From assembly GCF_011761635.1 (NCBI RefSeq), contig NZ_JAASRN010000003.1, positions 98,347 to 162,346 on the forward strand: 64,000 nucleotides of DNA. Direction: 5' to 3'. The translations under genes were made by a program, and so were the position numbers. The first letter of the stretch is position 1, and each line of letters opens with the position of its first letter. Source of the stretch: Thermonema lapsum (GTDB lineage Bacteria > Bacteroidota > Bacteroidia > Cytophagales > Thermonemataceae). Under the pieces are notes generated by a model that made no database searches, was not told the DNA's origin, and was given only the letters and a program-made list of their open reading frames with translations. Shown one piece after another: positions 54,451 to 63,758 of the stretch.

Positions 54451-57417
54451 ATGAAAAAGAAAATCCTAGTTGGAGCCGGTATCTTGTTGCTCGTCTTGCT
54501 GTTGGGTGTGCTGCTAATTCCTGTCATTTTTAAAGATGACATAAAAGCAGCTGTACGTAAGCAGCTAGCTCAATATATAGCTGCCGATGTGTTCTTTGAT
54601 GCCGATAAATTTTCGGTAAGTCTTATTAGCGATTTTCCGCATCTGAATGCCCGTTTGGACGATTTTGGAGTGGTGAACCGTGCACCTTTTGCCGGAGATA
54701 CCTTGTTGGCGGTGCGTTCGTTCCGTTTGAGCCTTGATTTGTGGAGTGTGCTTTTTGGCAATGAAATGAAGGTCCGTTCAATACAGCTTATCGAGCCGCG
54801 TATTCATGCACTGGTCAATGCACAAGGACAAGCCAACTGGGATATCTTTTTAGAGCAGCCGGCAGATACGCTCACAGAAGAAGAAGCCGCCCCCTTGGCG
54901 TTGGCTATTGATGAGTGGCGCATTGAAAACGGCTATATCGTTTACGACGACCGTAGCCTGCCAATGTATGTGCGTTTGAGTGGGGTAAACCATCTTGGGT
55001 CAGGCAATTTGCAGGCAGATGTGTTTGATATGATAACGCAGACCGAAATAGCAGCCACTTCGGTTGCTTATGACGGGGTGGAATATATGAGCGATAAAAA
55101 AGTGAACGCCGACATTACCATGGGCATAGATTTGGCAAAAAGTCAATATACTTTTAAGGATAATCTGCTAACAGTCAATGAATTCCCGCTACATTTTGAA
55201 GGAAGCATCTCTATGCCCGATACCAACATTGTTTTGGATTTGCGCTACAATTCCCCAAAAACTGACTTTAAAAAGCTGCTTTCGTTGGTGCCGGGTGTCT
55301 ATTCGTCTTCTTTCGAAGGACTGAAAGCCGCAGGCAGCGTGCAGTTTGAAGGTGCAATAAAAGGTACCTATAATGCTGTGCAAATGCCCGGCTTTTCACT
55401 TTTGTTGGCAGTAAAAGATGGCGAGTTTCAGTATCCGCAGCTGCCGACGGCAGTGCGCAATGTGCAGGTGGACTTGAAAGTAGAAAACCCCGACGGAGAT
55501 TTGGAGAAAACCCTCATCGACTTGAAGCAATTCCACATGGACTTGGGTAAGAACCCTGTGGACATCCGGCTGCGCACCAAAGGACTGGCGACAATAGACA
55601 TGGATGTGCTTGCCAAGATGCGTTTAAACCTTGCAGACTTGACAAGTATGTTCCCTATGGAGGGCGTGCAGCTGAAAGGTGTCTTTTCATTAGATGCTAC
55701 CGCTAAAGGAACTTATGGCGGGCAGCAAATGCCCACACTCGACGCGCAGATGAGCCTAAGCAACGCTTACGTGAAAACTGCCGAAGTTCCCAAGCCCTTG
55801 GAGAACCTTAACCTTCAGGCAAGTCTGCAAAGTGATGGTACTTTGCCCGGTTCTTCTTTCCACTTGCAGCAATTTACCATGCTCTTCGATGGAGAACCCA
55901 TAGAAATGAGTGCTCGCGTGCAGGATTTCGACAAGGTGAATTTTGAAGTGAAAGCCAAAGGTAAGGCAGACCTCGCCAAGCTCACCAAGCTTTATCCTTT
56001 GGAGGACATGCAGCTGGCAGGTAACATAGATGCCGACCTGAGCGCCAAAGGCAACATGCAGCTGATTAAGCAGGAAAAATACGACCAACTGGACTTTGCC
56101 GGTTATGCACGTTTGAGCAACTTCCGTTATTTGACTTCAGGCATGCCGGAAGTGCGCATACAGCAAGCCGCTGCCCGTATTTCACCCAAAGAAATTATGG
56201 TGGAGCAGATGACCGGGACAGCAGGCAAATCAGATTTCCAATTGGTGGGTACCATAGCTAACTACATGGCTTATGTTTTTCATGATGCCGTTTTGCGCGG
56301 TAAGATGCATATGGAATCGAATCACTTCGACGTGAACGAGTGGATGACCGAAGAAGAAAATCCCCAACCTACGCCCACTGCTGCCACTGCCGAGCCTGAT
56401 ACGGTGGATTTGGCAGCCATTGCCATTCCTAAAAACCTCGATTTTGTGTTTGATGCTAAAATAAAGGAAGTAGTCTATGACAATTTGACGCTGCAAGATT
56501 TGGTCGGAAAAATTGTGATGCGAGATGGTAAGGTTTTATTTGAAAACGTGAGCAGTCGCACCATGGGCGGTCAGCTGCTATTGACTGGTGTATATGACAC
56601 TTCCGAGCCTTACCGTCCGTTTTTCGATTTCTCTATGAAGATTGCAGAAATACAAATCAGTGAAGCCTACAAAAGTTTGGTTACTGTGCAGCGTATGGCG
56701 CCTTTAGCAGCAGCCATGCGAGGGGCTTTTTCATCAGATTTGCGCCTGGCAGGTGTGTTGGGTAGCGACCTGATGCCCAAATTCGAAACGCTCAGCGGTG
56801 GCGGTTTGATAGCCATCATTCGAGCCGCTTTGCAGGAAACGCCTGTGTTATCCCAAATTAGCGCCTTCACCAAAATGAGTGATTTGACCCCTATGAACCT
56901 GCAAGATGTCATCATGAAAATCAAAATAGACAAAGGGCGGGTTCATTATGAGCCTTTTGTAGTGAAAAATGGCGACCGTACCATGACCATCAGCGGAAGC
57001 AATGGCTTTGATGGCAGCCTTGACTTTGTTGCAGCCATGGATGTGCCGGCAGGTGCAGCAGGGCAAGCCGTTCAAGGTGCTGTGAATCAGTTAATTGGTA
57101 CGAACGCTTTGAGTGGCGACCGCTTGTTATTCGATATAGAGATAGGAGGGACCTATGATAAGCCCAAAATCAAAGTAAAGCCACGTACTTCTACCAAAGA
57201 AACGGTAAAAGAAGTGGCTAAGGAAGAACTACAAAAGCAAAAAGAAGCCATTCAACAGGTAGTAGAAGAGAAAAAGCAAGAGTTGGAACAGCAGGTGAAG
57301 CAAGAAGCCGACAAGGTGAAACAAGAAGTAGAAGAGAAAGCCAAAGAAGAAGCTGATAAACTTAAAAACAAAGTGAAAGAGAATGTAAAAGACAAGTTGC
57401 CTATTAAATTGCCATGA
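54451..57417 (+). CDS. AsmA-family protein
   Basis: A single N-terminal membrane helix (residues 5-25) anchors a 988-residue periplasmic protein of the AsmA superfamily, which form long beta-taco bridges and take part in moving phospholipids to the outer membrane. Typical features are the N-terminal block LSLDLWSVLFGNEMKVRSIQ (cited in part: DLWSVLFGNEMKVRSIQL), repeated amphipathic strands throughout and the C-terminal AsmA-like region around ANLTG-like SLDFVAAMDVPAG. The last about 90 residues are a Lys/Glu-rich coiled coil, unusual for E. coli AsmA but common in this phylum. Confidence 0.88.
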   Translation: MKKKILVGAGILLLVLLLGVLLIPVIFKDDIKAAVRKQLAQYIAADVFFDADKFSVSLISDFPHLNARLDDFGVVNRAPFAGDTLLAVRSFRLSLDLWSVLFGNEMKVRSIQLIEPRIHALVNAQGQANWDIFLEQPADTLTEEEAAPLALAIDEWRIENGYIVYDDRSLPMYVRLSGVNHLGSGNLQADVFDMITQTEIAATSVAYDGVEYMSDKKVNADITMGIDLAKSQYTFKDNLLTVNEFPLHFEGSISMPDTNIVLDLRYNSPKTDFKKLLSLVPGVYSSSFEGLKAAGSVQFEGAIKGTYNAVQMPGFSLLLAVKDGEFQYPQLPTAVRNVQVDLKVENPDGDLEKTLIDLKQFHMDLGKNPVDIRLRTKGLATIDMDVLAKMRLNLADLTSMFPMEGVQLKGVFSLDATAKGTYGGQQMPTLDAQMSLSNAYVKTAEVPKPLENLNLQASLQSDGTLPGSSFHLQQFTMLFDGEPIEMSARVQDFDKVNFEVKAKGKADLAKLTKLYPLEDMQLAGNIDADLSAKGNMQLIKQEKYDQLDFAGYARLSNFRYLTSGMPEVRIQQAAARISPKEIMVEQMTGTAGKSDFQLVGTIANYMAYVFHDAVLRGKMHMESNHFDVNEWMTEEENPQPTPTAATAEPDTVDLAAIAIPKNLDFVFDAKIKEVVYDNLTLQDLVGKIVMRDGKVLFENVSSRTMGGQLLLTGVYDTSEPYRPFFDFSMKIAEIQISEAYKSLVTVQRMAPLAAAMRGAFSSDLRLAGVLGSDLMPKFETLSGGGLIAIIRAALQETPVLSQISAFTKMSDLTPMNLQDVIMKIKIDKGRVHYEPFVVKNGDRTMTISGSNGFDGSLDFVAAMDVPAGAAGQAVQGAVNQLIGTNALSGDRLLFDIEIGGTYDKPKIKVKPRTSTKETVKEVAKEELQKQKEAIQQVVEEKKQELEQQVKQEADKVKQEVEEKAKEEADKLKNKVKENVKDKLPIKLP

Positions 57418-57444
57418 TACAAATCCGCTATATAGGCATTTGAC

Positions 57445-57485
57445 AAAACCGGCTTGGAGCCTCGTGGCGCTTTCAAGCCGGTTTT
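57445..57485. terminator. Bidirectional terminator
   Basis: AAAACCGGCTTG and CAAGCCGGTTTT form a perfect 12-bp stem with a structured loop, between the convergent AsmA and SDR genes. Confidence 0.88.
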
Positions 57486-57517
57486 ACTTTTATGCTATTT
57501 TCTTTATGCCCTACTCT

Positions 57518-58306
57518 TTAGGCAGAGTGCAGACGTCCGCCGTCCACAGCCAAATGTACTCCATTGATGTAGCTTGCCAAAGGCGATGCCAAGAATGCTA
57601 CGGCATAAGCCACCTCTTCGGGGCGGGCAAAACGTCCGGCAGGTACTTGCGCTATCATCTGTTGAGCTATTTCTTCGGTTGGGCACCCCTCTTGCTCTGC
57701 ACGCTTTTGTATGATTTGTTCCAGGCGCTCGGTTTGTGTGAAGCCCGGCAGTATATTGTTCACAGTAATGCCCCAAGGGGCTAACTCGCGGGAAAGTGTC
57801 TTTGCCCAGTTGGCAACGGCTGCCCGTATGGTATTCGATACCCCTAAGTTGGGAATAGGCTCGCGTACCGAGGTGGAGATGATGTTGATGATGCGCCCAT
57901 ATTGCTGCCTACGCATAGAAGGGAGCACTACTTTTAGTATCATTTGCGAAGCAACCAGATGCTGCTCAAAGGCTTGCCGGTACGCTTCGACGGGGGCACT
58001 GTGGGCGGCTCCCGGAGCTGGTCCGCCGCTGTTGTTCACCCAAATATGTAACTCAAGCCCCTGCTTGTCGAGGAGGTTTTGTAGTGCTTGGCTGCTTTCT
58101 TCTGCCTTCGAGAGGTCGGTAGCTAAGATATGATGTTCATTGGCACGGGGCAGGCTTTTCTTTAATGCCTGTAATTCTTCTTGATTGCGAGACAGCAAGA
58201 CCAGCTGTGCACCTGCACGAGCCAGCACTTCGGCGCAGGCACGCCCAATGCCACGGCTTGCCCCGCCGATAAGTGCCCTTTTGCCTTGAAGGTCTATACT
58301 AAGCAT
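57518..58306 (-). CDS. Short-chain dehydrogenase/reductase-family protein lacking the YxxxK pair
   Basis: The 262-residue Rossmann protein has the cofactor loop GGASRGIG (residues 14-21) and the NNSGG segment (about 90-94). The catalytic Ser is kept (IISTS), but the YxxxK position reads SNTIR, so Tyr becomes Ser and Lys becomes Arg. A subgroup of SDR proteins annotated as 3-oxoacyl-ACP-reductase-like shares this change, so it is not a sequencing accident. Activity may be altered or absent. It lies 19 nt after the SpoIIE-phosphatase gene, so the two may be co-transcribed. Confidence 0.9.
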   Translation of the reverse strand: MLSIDLQGKRALIGGASRGIGRACAEVLARAGAQLVLLSRNQEELQALKKSLPRANEHHILATDLSKAEESSQALQNLLDKQGLELHIWVNNSGGPAPGAAHSAPVEAYRQAFEQHLVASQMILKVVLPSMRRQQYGRIINIISTSVREPIPNLGVSNTIRAAVANWAKTLSRELAPWGITVNNILPGFTQTERLEQIIQKRAEQEGCPTEEIAQQMIAQVPAGRFARPEEVAYAVAFLASPLASYINGVHLAVDGGRLHSA

Positions 58307-58325
58307 ATTTTTCTTTCAAAAAAAT

Positions 58326-60500
58326 TTACAACCTGATACCCATCAGCAGCACATCGTCGCGCATGGGTGTGCCTTTAGTGAAGTTCTCCAATTCTTCTAT
58401 CAAGTACCGACGTTGCCGCTCCATGGGCTCTTTATAGTACAATTGAAGGAGTGTTTTCAGTCGTTTAATACCGAACTTCTCCCGTTCGAAATTAGCTGCG
58501 TCGGTGAAGCCATCGCTGCCAATGTAAATGCAGTCCCCAGCATGAAGCATCAGCCGATGATTTTCGAACTGTTCCAGCTTTTGGCTCATAATACCCCCAA
58601 TGCCGCGTCGGTTGCCTTTCAGTTCTACAAGGGCACCATCCTTGATGATGTAAGCCGGGCGCCGGGCACCGGCAAAAGTCAACTCAAAACTTTCATCATC
58701 TATTTTATCTATCCGGCACAGGGCAACGTCCATACCATCAGCATTACCGGTTTCATCTTGACGCAAAGCCTTGAAAACTGCATCATTGAGTGTCTCCAAC
58801 ACGAGGGAGGGGGTGTATATGTGCTTTTCGTTGATGATTTCGTCGAGCAGGGTGCTGCCTATCATAGACATGAATGCCCCCGGTACGCCGTGTCCGGTGC
58901 AATCGACAGCCGCAAAAAATAGATGCCCTTCCTGCTGGCTAAACCAATAAAAATCGCCTGATACGACATCCCGCGGAAGATAGATAACAAAGAAGTCACG
59001 CACATGCTCTAAAATCTCTTCTTTGGACGGCAACATGGCGCGCTGGATGCGGTCGCCATATTGAATACTTTTGTTCAGGTGCTCATTGATGGCTTGCAGC
59101 TCTTGGTTTTGCCGTTCGATGAAGTCCCTTTGTGCCAAAATTTCCTCTCTTTGCTGTTGCAATTCCTCGTTTTGAGTGAGGATTTCCTCCTGCTTTTGCT
59201 GCAGTTCGATGGTACGCTCGCGCACTTTCTGCTCCAAAATAATATTTTGTTCGCGTATGATGCGCTCATTTTCCTGAGCCATTGCCAACGCACGGGCTTG
59301 TGCTTCTTCGCGTTGTCTACGTATGACATTGATGCGGTCAGCTAACGCAAGTGAAAGGAAGACTACTTCAATGACGGCACCGAACAAGTGACCGTAATGG
59401 AAGATGAACGTACGAGGCAGGACGCCGAATGCTTCTGAGGCAGTAGCTATAAGACCAAGCAAGAAAGCCAACCATGCTACGATAAAGTACTGGGCAGCTT
59501 TGTTCCCTGCACGATATGCCACAATGCCTGCTATGATGATAACCACCGAGTCGATGATGATATTCAATGCAACAGGTTTGATGGTAATTTCATAGGGAAG
59601 GAAAAAGCTCAGCAGGATATCTAAGGCGTTGATACCAAAAAGTACCCACAGGGCAATCCCCATTTTGGGTGCATAGCGTTTGGTGTAGAGAAAGCGGTTG
59701 GTAAAAAGAGTGGCACCTAGCAACCCTAAGGAAACCAACACAGGGATGGAGACATTTGTCCAAAACAGGTTGTTGGACCAAATGTATTGAAAGCCGTGTC
59801 CTTGCAATCCAGCTTGTGCCAAGGTGTAGCCAAGCACAAACACACAGTAGTAGGCATAGTGAGGGTTACGTAGCGCAACAAAAAGTAGCAGGTTATAGAA
59901 GAGCATGACCAGCATGCAGCCATAGAAAAAACCAAATGCCAAATCACTTTTGATGCTATATTCCTGAAAGGCATTAGGGGTATATATCTTTGCCTCCAAC
60001 TGCACAGAACTGGTGGTTTTTACGCGCACATAGACAGTGTACACATGATTGTCTTCATATAGGTTCACAGGAAAAGTGGGGTTACGGAAATGTATTTTGC
60101 GATGTTTAAAAGGCACTTGGTCGCCAATGGTGGTAGAGACCCACTGCCCGTTCATATCTTGTTGATAAAGGGTCAGACTATCCAATAGCGGATAGTTAAA
60201 TTCTAATAGCCATTCTTTAATGTACTTCGCCTGGTTTTTAAGCTCTAATTTAAGCCATATGGGCTTTGGGAAGAAACCCAAATTGATTACTCTCTCCTTA
60301 TATTTGAGAAATTGACCTTTTTGAGCTGCTTGCATCGCATCCTCAAGAGAGGCAGAGCCACTTTCGTCTATCCAGTAGAGAAAATGTGAGCTAACATCTA
60401 CACTGCTGTTTTCTTCGTTTAGAACAGTTATCCGCTGTTGTGCAAACGTCTCTGCAAAAAATGTAAAGCAGAGTAAAAAGAGGAATGATACAAGTCGCAT
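58326..60500 (-). CDS. 7TM-DISM receptor with SpoIIE-type serine phosphatase
   Basis: The 724-residue signalling protein has a signal peptide (1-20), an extracellular 7TMR-DISM type 2 sensor domain (about 25-175; PIWLKLELKNQ), seven membrane helices (about 190-390), a coiled coil (about 395-480, repeated EEILxQxEELQQQ) and a PP2C/SpoIIE domain (about 500-724). The phosphatase metal ligands are visible in VVSGDFYWF, DCTGHGVPGAFMS, DGFTDA and MRDDVLLMG. Such proteins dephosphorylate anti-anti-sigma-like partners in response to an outside ligand. No anti-sigma gene is near. Confidence 0.93.
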   Translation of the reverse strand: MRLVSFLFLLCFTFFAETFAQQRITVLNEENSSVDVSSHFLYWIDESGSASLEDAMQAAQKGQFLKYKERVINLGFFPKPIWLKLELKNQAKYIKEWLLEFNYPLLDSLTLYQQDMNGQWVSTTIGDQVPFKHRKIHFRNPTFPVNLYEDNHVYTVYVRVKTTSSVQLEAKIYTPNAFQEYSIKSDLAFGFFYGCMLVMLFYNLLLFVALRNPHYAYYCVFVLGYTLAQAGLQGHGFQYIWSNNLFWTNVSIPVLVSLGLLGATLFTNRFLYTKRYAPKMGIALWVLFGINALDILLSFFLPYEITIKPVALNIIIDSVVIIIAGIVAYRAGNKAAQYFIVAWLAFLLGLIATASEAFGVLPRTFIFHYGHLFGAVIEVVFLSLALADRINVIRRQREEAQARALAMAQENERIIREQNIILEQKVRERTIELQQKQEEILTQNEELQQQREEILAQRDFIERQNQELQAINEHLNKSIQYGDRIQRAMLPSKEEILEHVRDFFVIYLPRDVVSGDFYWFSQQEGHLFFAAVDCTGHGVPGAFMSMIGSTLLDEIINEKHIYTPSLVLETLNDAVFKALRQDETGNADGMDVALCRIDKIDDESFELTFAGARRPAYIIKDGALVELKGNRRGIGGIMSQKLEQFENHRLMLHAGDCIYIGSDGFTDAANFEREKFGIKRLKTLLQLYYKEPMERQRRYLIEELENFTKGTPMRDDVLLMGIRL

Positions 60501-60647
60501 AACAAGCTAAGTTTTAAACTTATTAAAAGTAGAAATTAATTGCGAGAAAGTTGTGTTTATGTAGGAAAAATATTGGATTTGTGAAAAAAAATTACAAAAA
60601 ATGTAAATTGAGTTGTTAGAGTTTGTTCAATTGAAAAAGCAAGAGCT

Positions 60648-61160
60648 ATGGCAAAGATGAATGTAATCAACTTGATGAGGTGGATAGAAGCACACCAAGA
60701 GGTGCTTAAACCACCGGTAGGGAACAAGGAGATTTATCCCGAAGGTGATTTTATTGTAATGGTAGTAGCGGGTCCGAATGCCCGTAAAGACTATCATTTC
60801 AATGAAGGACCGGAGTTTTTCTATCAAATAAAAGGCGATATCGTGTTGAAGGTAGTGGAAGATGGTGAGTTTCGCGACATTACCATCCGTGAAGGCGAGA
60901 TTTACATGCTAAACCGGCGCATCCCCCATTCGCCTCAGCGCCCAGCTGGTAGCATAGGCTTGGTAATTGAAGAACGCCGCCGACCCGAACAAACCGATGG
61001 CTTCATCTGGTATTGCGACAACTGCCATGAAAAACTGCACGAGGTTTACTTGAAATTGAAAGACATAGAGAAGCAATTGCCGGAGGTATTCAAAGCATTT
61101 AAAGAAAACAAGGAGTTGCACAAATGCCGGAACTGTGGCGCTGTGCTTGAACTGCCCTGA
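60648..61160 (+). CDS. 3-hydroxyanthranilate 3,4-dioxygenase
   Basis: This iron enzyme opens the ring of 3-hydroxyanthranilate in the kynurenine route to quinolinate (NAD) or in tryptophan breakdown. The 170-residue cupin has the Fe ligands His50, Glu56 and His94 and a C-terminal rubredoxin-like iron site with Cys123/Cys126 and Cys160/Cys163. It matches the bacterial (NbaC/HaaO) form. It stands alone on the plus strand; no other kynurenine gene is in the window. Confidence 0.95.
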   Translation: MAKMNVINLMRWIEAHQEVLKPPVGNKEIYPEGDFIVMVVAGPNARKDYHFNEGPEFFYQIKGDIVLKVVEDGEFRDITIREGEIYMLNRRIPHSPQRPAGSIGLVIEERRRPEQTDGFIWYCDNCHEKLHEVYLKLKDIEKQLPEVFKAFKENKELHKCRNCGAVLELP

Positions 61161-61167
61161 GTTAGCT

Positions 61168-61204
61168 CAAAGCCCGGCGAGTAAAAAATACCTCCCGGGC
61201 TTTG
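61168..61204. terminator. Terminator between convergent genes
   Basis: CAAAGCCCGG and CCGGGCTTTG form a perfect 10-bp stem extended by GAG/CTC across a bulge; it serves both the dioxygenase gene and the convergent acidic protein gene. Confidence 0.8.
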
Positions 61205-61231
61205 GCTGCTTTTTGGCAAACAGAAAAAGCT

Positions 61232-61651
61232 TTATTCTTCTTGCCAGACGGTACGTCGCTCGTCGGGTGAGTGTACCAACTCAACACGTAAAGGCTTAGG
61301 CAATATGACCAGATAGGCTTCCCGCCCTTCGTGGTCGCATTCAATCCATACCCCTTGCCCATAAGGGCTGATGAAATGTCGCTCCTTGCCTTTTTTCTCT
61401 ACAAGCACTTCGCGAGGGACATACGATATAGGGGTGAAAACTTCTACTTCGGGGCACACCTCTTCGTGGATGTCTACCAGGATGTCTTCGAGGAAGTCGC
61501 CATATTCTTCAATAAGCTCATCTTCCATATCATGAAGTTCTTCTTCCAAGTCGTCATATTTCGGGTCGTCGTAGTTGAGCTTACTCAGTTTGAGGCGCTG
61601 CTCAATGATCTTTATCAATAATTGGTTGATAGCCGGATAGTCGATAGACAT
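61232..61651 (-). CDS. Acidic protein of unknown function
   Basis: The 139-residue product starts at MSIDYPAINQLL, the first ATG after the probable promoter region of hppD. Residues about 15-65 form an acidic helical stretch (EEELHDMEDELIEEYGDFLE), and the C-terminal part is a small beta domain (ISPYGQGVWIECDHEGREAY). No motif, signal or membrane segment. It looks like a conserved cytoplasmic Bacteroidota protein, but I cannot name a family. It is divergent from hppD. Confidence 0.72.
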   Translation of the reverse strand: MSIDYPAINQLLIKIIEQRLKLSKLNYDDPKYDDLEEELHDMEDELIEEYGDFLEDILVDIHEEVCPEVEVFTPISYVPREVLVEKKGKERHFISPYGQGVWIECDHEGREAYLVILPKPLRVELVHSPDERRTVWQEE

Positions 61652-61745
61652 AGGTGTTTGTGTGTTTTTTATTTGATGATTTGAACGATGCTGCAAGATA
61701 CGAACAATCTGAGGTTTATAGAATTACACTCTGCTAAGAATCTTT

Positions 61746-61776
61746 TTTGTTTTACCGGGGCGTATGTGTAAATTTG
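61746..61776 (+). promoter_or_regulatory. Promoter of hppD
   Basis: TTTG (61746-61749), 19 nt, TAAATTTG (61769-61776): exact match to the consensus, with a leader of about 40 nt. Confidence 0.85.
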
Positions 61777-61823
61777 TATGAAAAAGAACGCATTTCATTA
61801 CCATATTCAAAACGGAAAAAACT

Positions 61824-62921
61824 ATGAAAGAGCACGATTTCCTTCCTATCAATGGCACCGACCATATTGAATTCTATGTGGGCAACGCTAAGCAGGCGGC
61901 TTACTTCTACCAAGTGGCTTTTGGCTTTCAGTTGGTAGCCTATGCCGGACCCGAAACCGGCGTACGTGACCGCGCATCTTATGTGCTGGAGCAAGGCAAA
62001 ATACGTCTTGTATTGACCACTTCGCTGGACCCTTACTCCGACATCAGCGAGCACGTGAAACTGCACGGCGACGGCGTGAAGGTCTTGGCTTTGTGGGTAG
62101 ATGATGCCGAAATGGCATATTACGAAACCATGAAGCGTGGGGCACGTTCTGCTGGGGAGCCCCAAACCCTGACCGACGAATACGGTGAAGTGAAGGTGGC
62201 TTCTATCCATACCTACGGCGACACCATCCACACCTTTGTAGAGCGTAAAAACTATCGAGGTCCTTTTATGCCCGGTTATCAGAAATGGGAAAGCCCCGTA
62301 AAGTCAGAACCTATTGGTTTGAAATACGTGGACCACTGTGTGGGCAACGTGGAGCTGGGCAAAATGAATGAGTGGGTGCGTTTCTATCAAGATGTGATGG
62401 GCTTTAAGCTATTGATAACCTTCGACGACAAAGATATATCTACCGAATACTCGGCGCTGATGTCGAAAGTAGTATCCAATGGCACCGGTTACATCAAGTT
62501 TCCTATCAATGAGCCGGCAGAAGGTAAACGCAAATCGCAAATTGAAGAGTATCTTGAGTATTATCACGGACCGGGAGTGCAACACATAGCTGTAGCTACC
62601 GACGACATCATCCATACGGTCAGCGAGCTGCGCCGTCGTGGCGTGGAGTTCCTCTATGTGCCCGAAACCTATTACGAAGACCTGAAAGAGCGTGTGGGCA
62701 ACATAGATGAGGATGTAGAGAAATTGAAAGAGTTAAACATCTTGGTTGACCGCGATGAGGAAGGTTACTTGTTGCAAATCTTTACCAAACCGGTAGAAGA
62801 CCGACCAACGTTGTTCTATGAAATCATTCAACGCAAAGGAGCTACTTCGTTTGGTAAAGGCAACTTCAAAGCTTTGTTTGAGGCTATTGAGCGTGAGCAA
62901 GCACGCCGCGGCAATCTCTAA
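61824..62921 (+). CDS. hppD: 4-hydroxyphenylpyruvate dioxygenase
   Basis: HPPD converts 4-hydroxyphenylpyruvate to homogentisate in tyrosine breakdown. The 365-residue protein has two VOC domains; the iron ligands are His171 (YVDHCVG), His254 ([12 protein letters not shown]) and Glu333 (FYEIIQRKG). The closing [21 protein letters not shown] is typical. A strong promoter and a perfect terminator flank it, so it is monocistronic; homogentisate dioxygenase is not nearby. Confidence 0.97.
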   Translation: MKEHDFLPINGTDHIEFYVGNAKQAAYFYQVAFGFQLVAYAGPETGVRDRASYVLEQGKIRLVLTTSLDPYSDISEHVKLHGDGVKVLALWVDDAEMAYYETMKRGARSAGEPQTLTDEYGEVKVASIHTYGDTIHTFVERKNYRGPFMPGYQKWESPVKSEPIGLKYVDHCVGNVELGKMNEWVRFYQDVMGFKLLITFDDKDISTEYSALMSKVVSNGTGYIKFPINEPAEGKRKSQIEEYLEYYHGPGVQHIAVATDDIIHTVSELRRRGVEFLYVPETYYEDLKERVGNIDEDVEKLKELNILVDRDEEGYLLQIFTKPVEDRPTLFYEIIQRKGATSFGKGNFKALFEAIEREQARRGNL

Positions 62922-62934
62922 CGTAATTAAATAC

Positions 62935-62967
62935 AAACCTATAAGGTCTGAAAGACCTTATAGGTTT
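62935..62967 (+). terminator. Perfect 15-bp inverted repeat after hppD
   Basis: AAACCTATAAGGTCT and AGACCTTATAGGTTT pair perfectly around GAA and end in T. It acts as a terminator, and its sequence resembles hairpins repeated between genes in many Bacteroidota. It marks the border to the AT-rich end of the window. Confidence 0.85.
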
Positions 62968-63021
62968 TAAGGTTCTTACGACCAATCCGGCAGTTGACTT
63001 TCTAAAAAAAAACAGCAATAA

Positions 63022-63758
63022 ATGGAGAAGAAAGACATTAAACAAACTACCAATTGGCTATCAGTTTTTACCTATTATATTTTATTGCCTGCCTTATTTC
63101 ATGGCCATTCTTTTGGTGGAGAGACATTGAAACTGAAAGTTGGGATTTATGGAATGTACCCGGATTGGTAAAAACCGCATCTTATATGTGGGGACCGGGG
63201 ATTGCTGCAATGATATGCTTTTATCTGTTCAGAAAAACACACGTCAGGACCGTAACCTTTTTTGGAACTTCCATTTCAAAAAGTCTTTTATTTTGGTTAG
63301 TGCCTGATATAGCTTTCTCAATAAGCACATTCCATGGTACTGAAGCTTTTACATTTCCTTTCACTGGTTTTTTTATAATTTTAGGAGAAGAATTAGGGTG
63401 GCGAGGTTTTCTTCAAGATGCACTCAAAAATATAAGCCCAATAAAGAGAGCTATTATTATAGGCGTGATGTGGGAATTTTGGCATTTTACAACCCGAATG
63501 AGTGTAGGTCTTCACATTTCTACTTTTGTAAGAATAGCTATTTTCATTATAGCATTATCAATCATCTCTTATATTTTTATTAAACTTACAGAGAAAACCA
63601 AATCTTTATTTATTCCCGTTACTATTCATGCTTGGATTGACACTTTGTTTGAATTTAGTTCAACTACAACTTTTATTATCTTTGGGTTGTCTATACCTTT
63701 TTGGGCATTTTTGATTTGGAAATGGGAAAAACCATTACTGATATACACTCGCAAATAA
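63022..63758 (+). pseudogene. CPBP (CAAX-like) intramembrane glutamic protease, frameshifted near the start
   Basis: The only ATG that gives a sensible N-terminus (MEKKDIKQTTNWLSVFTYYI) is out of frame with the rest, which continues FIACLISWPFFWWRD. Adding one T to the four-T run at 63080-63083 would join the two into a normal protein of about 245 residues. The remainder has the CPBP (ABI) signature EELGWRGFLQDAL (Glu-Glu and Arg) and MWEFWHF, and several membrane helices. These proteins cleave or bind membrane peptides, often linked to bacteriocin self-protection. Either the gene is newly broken, starts at an in-frame TTG at 63054, or a base is missing in the assembly. The region is visibly AT-rich. 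Confidence 0.72.
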
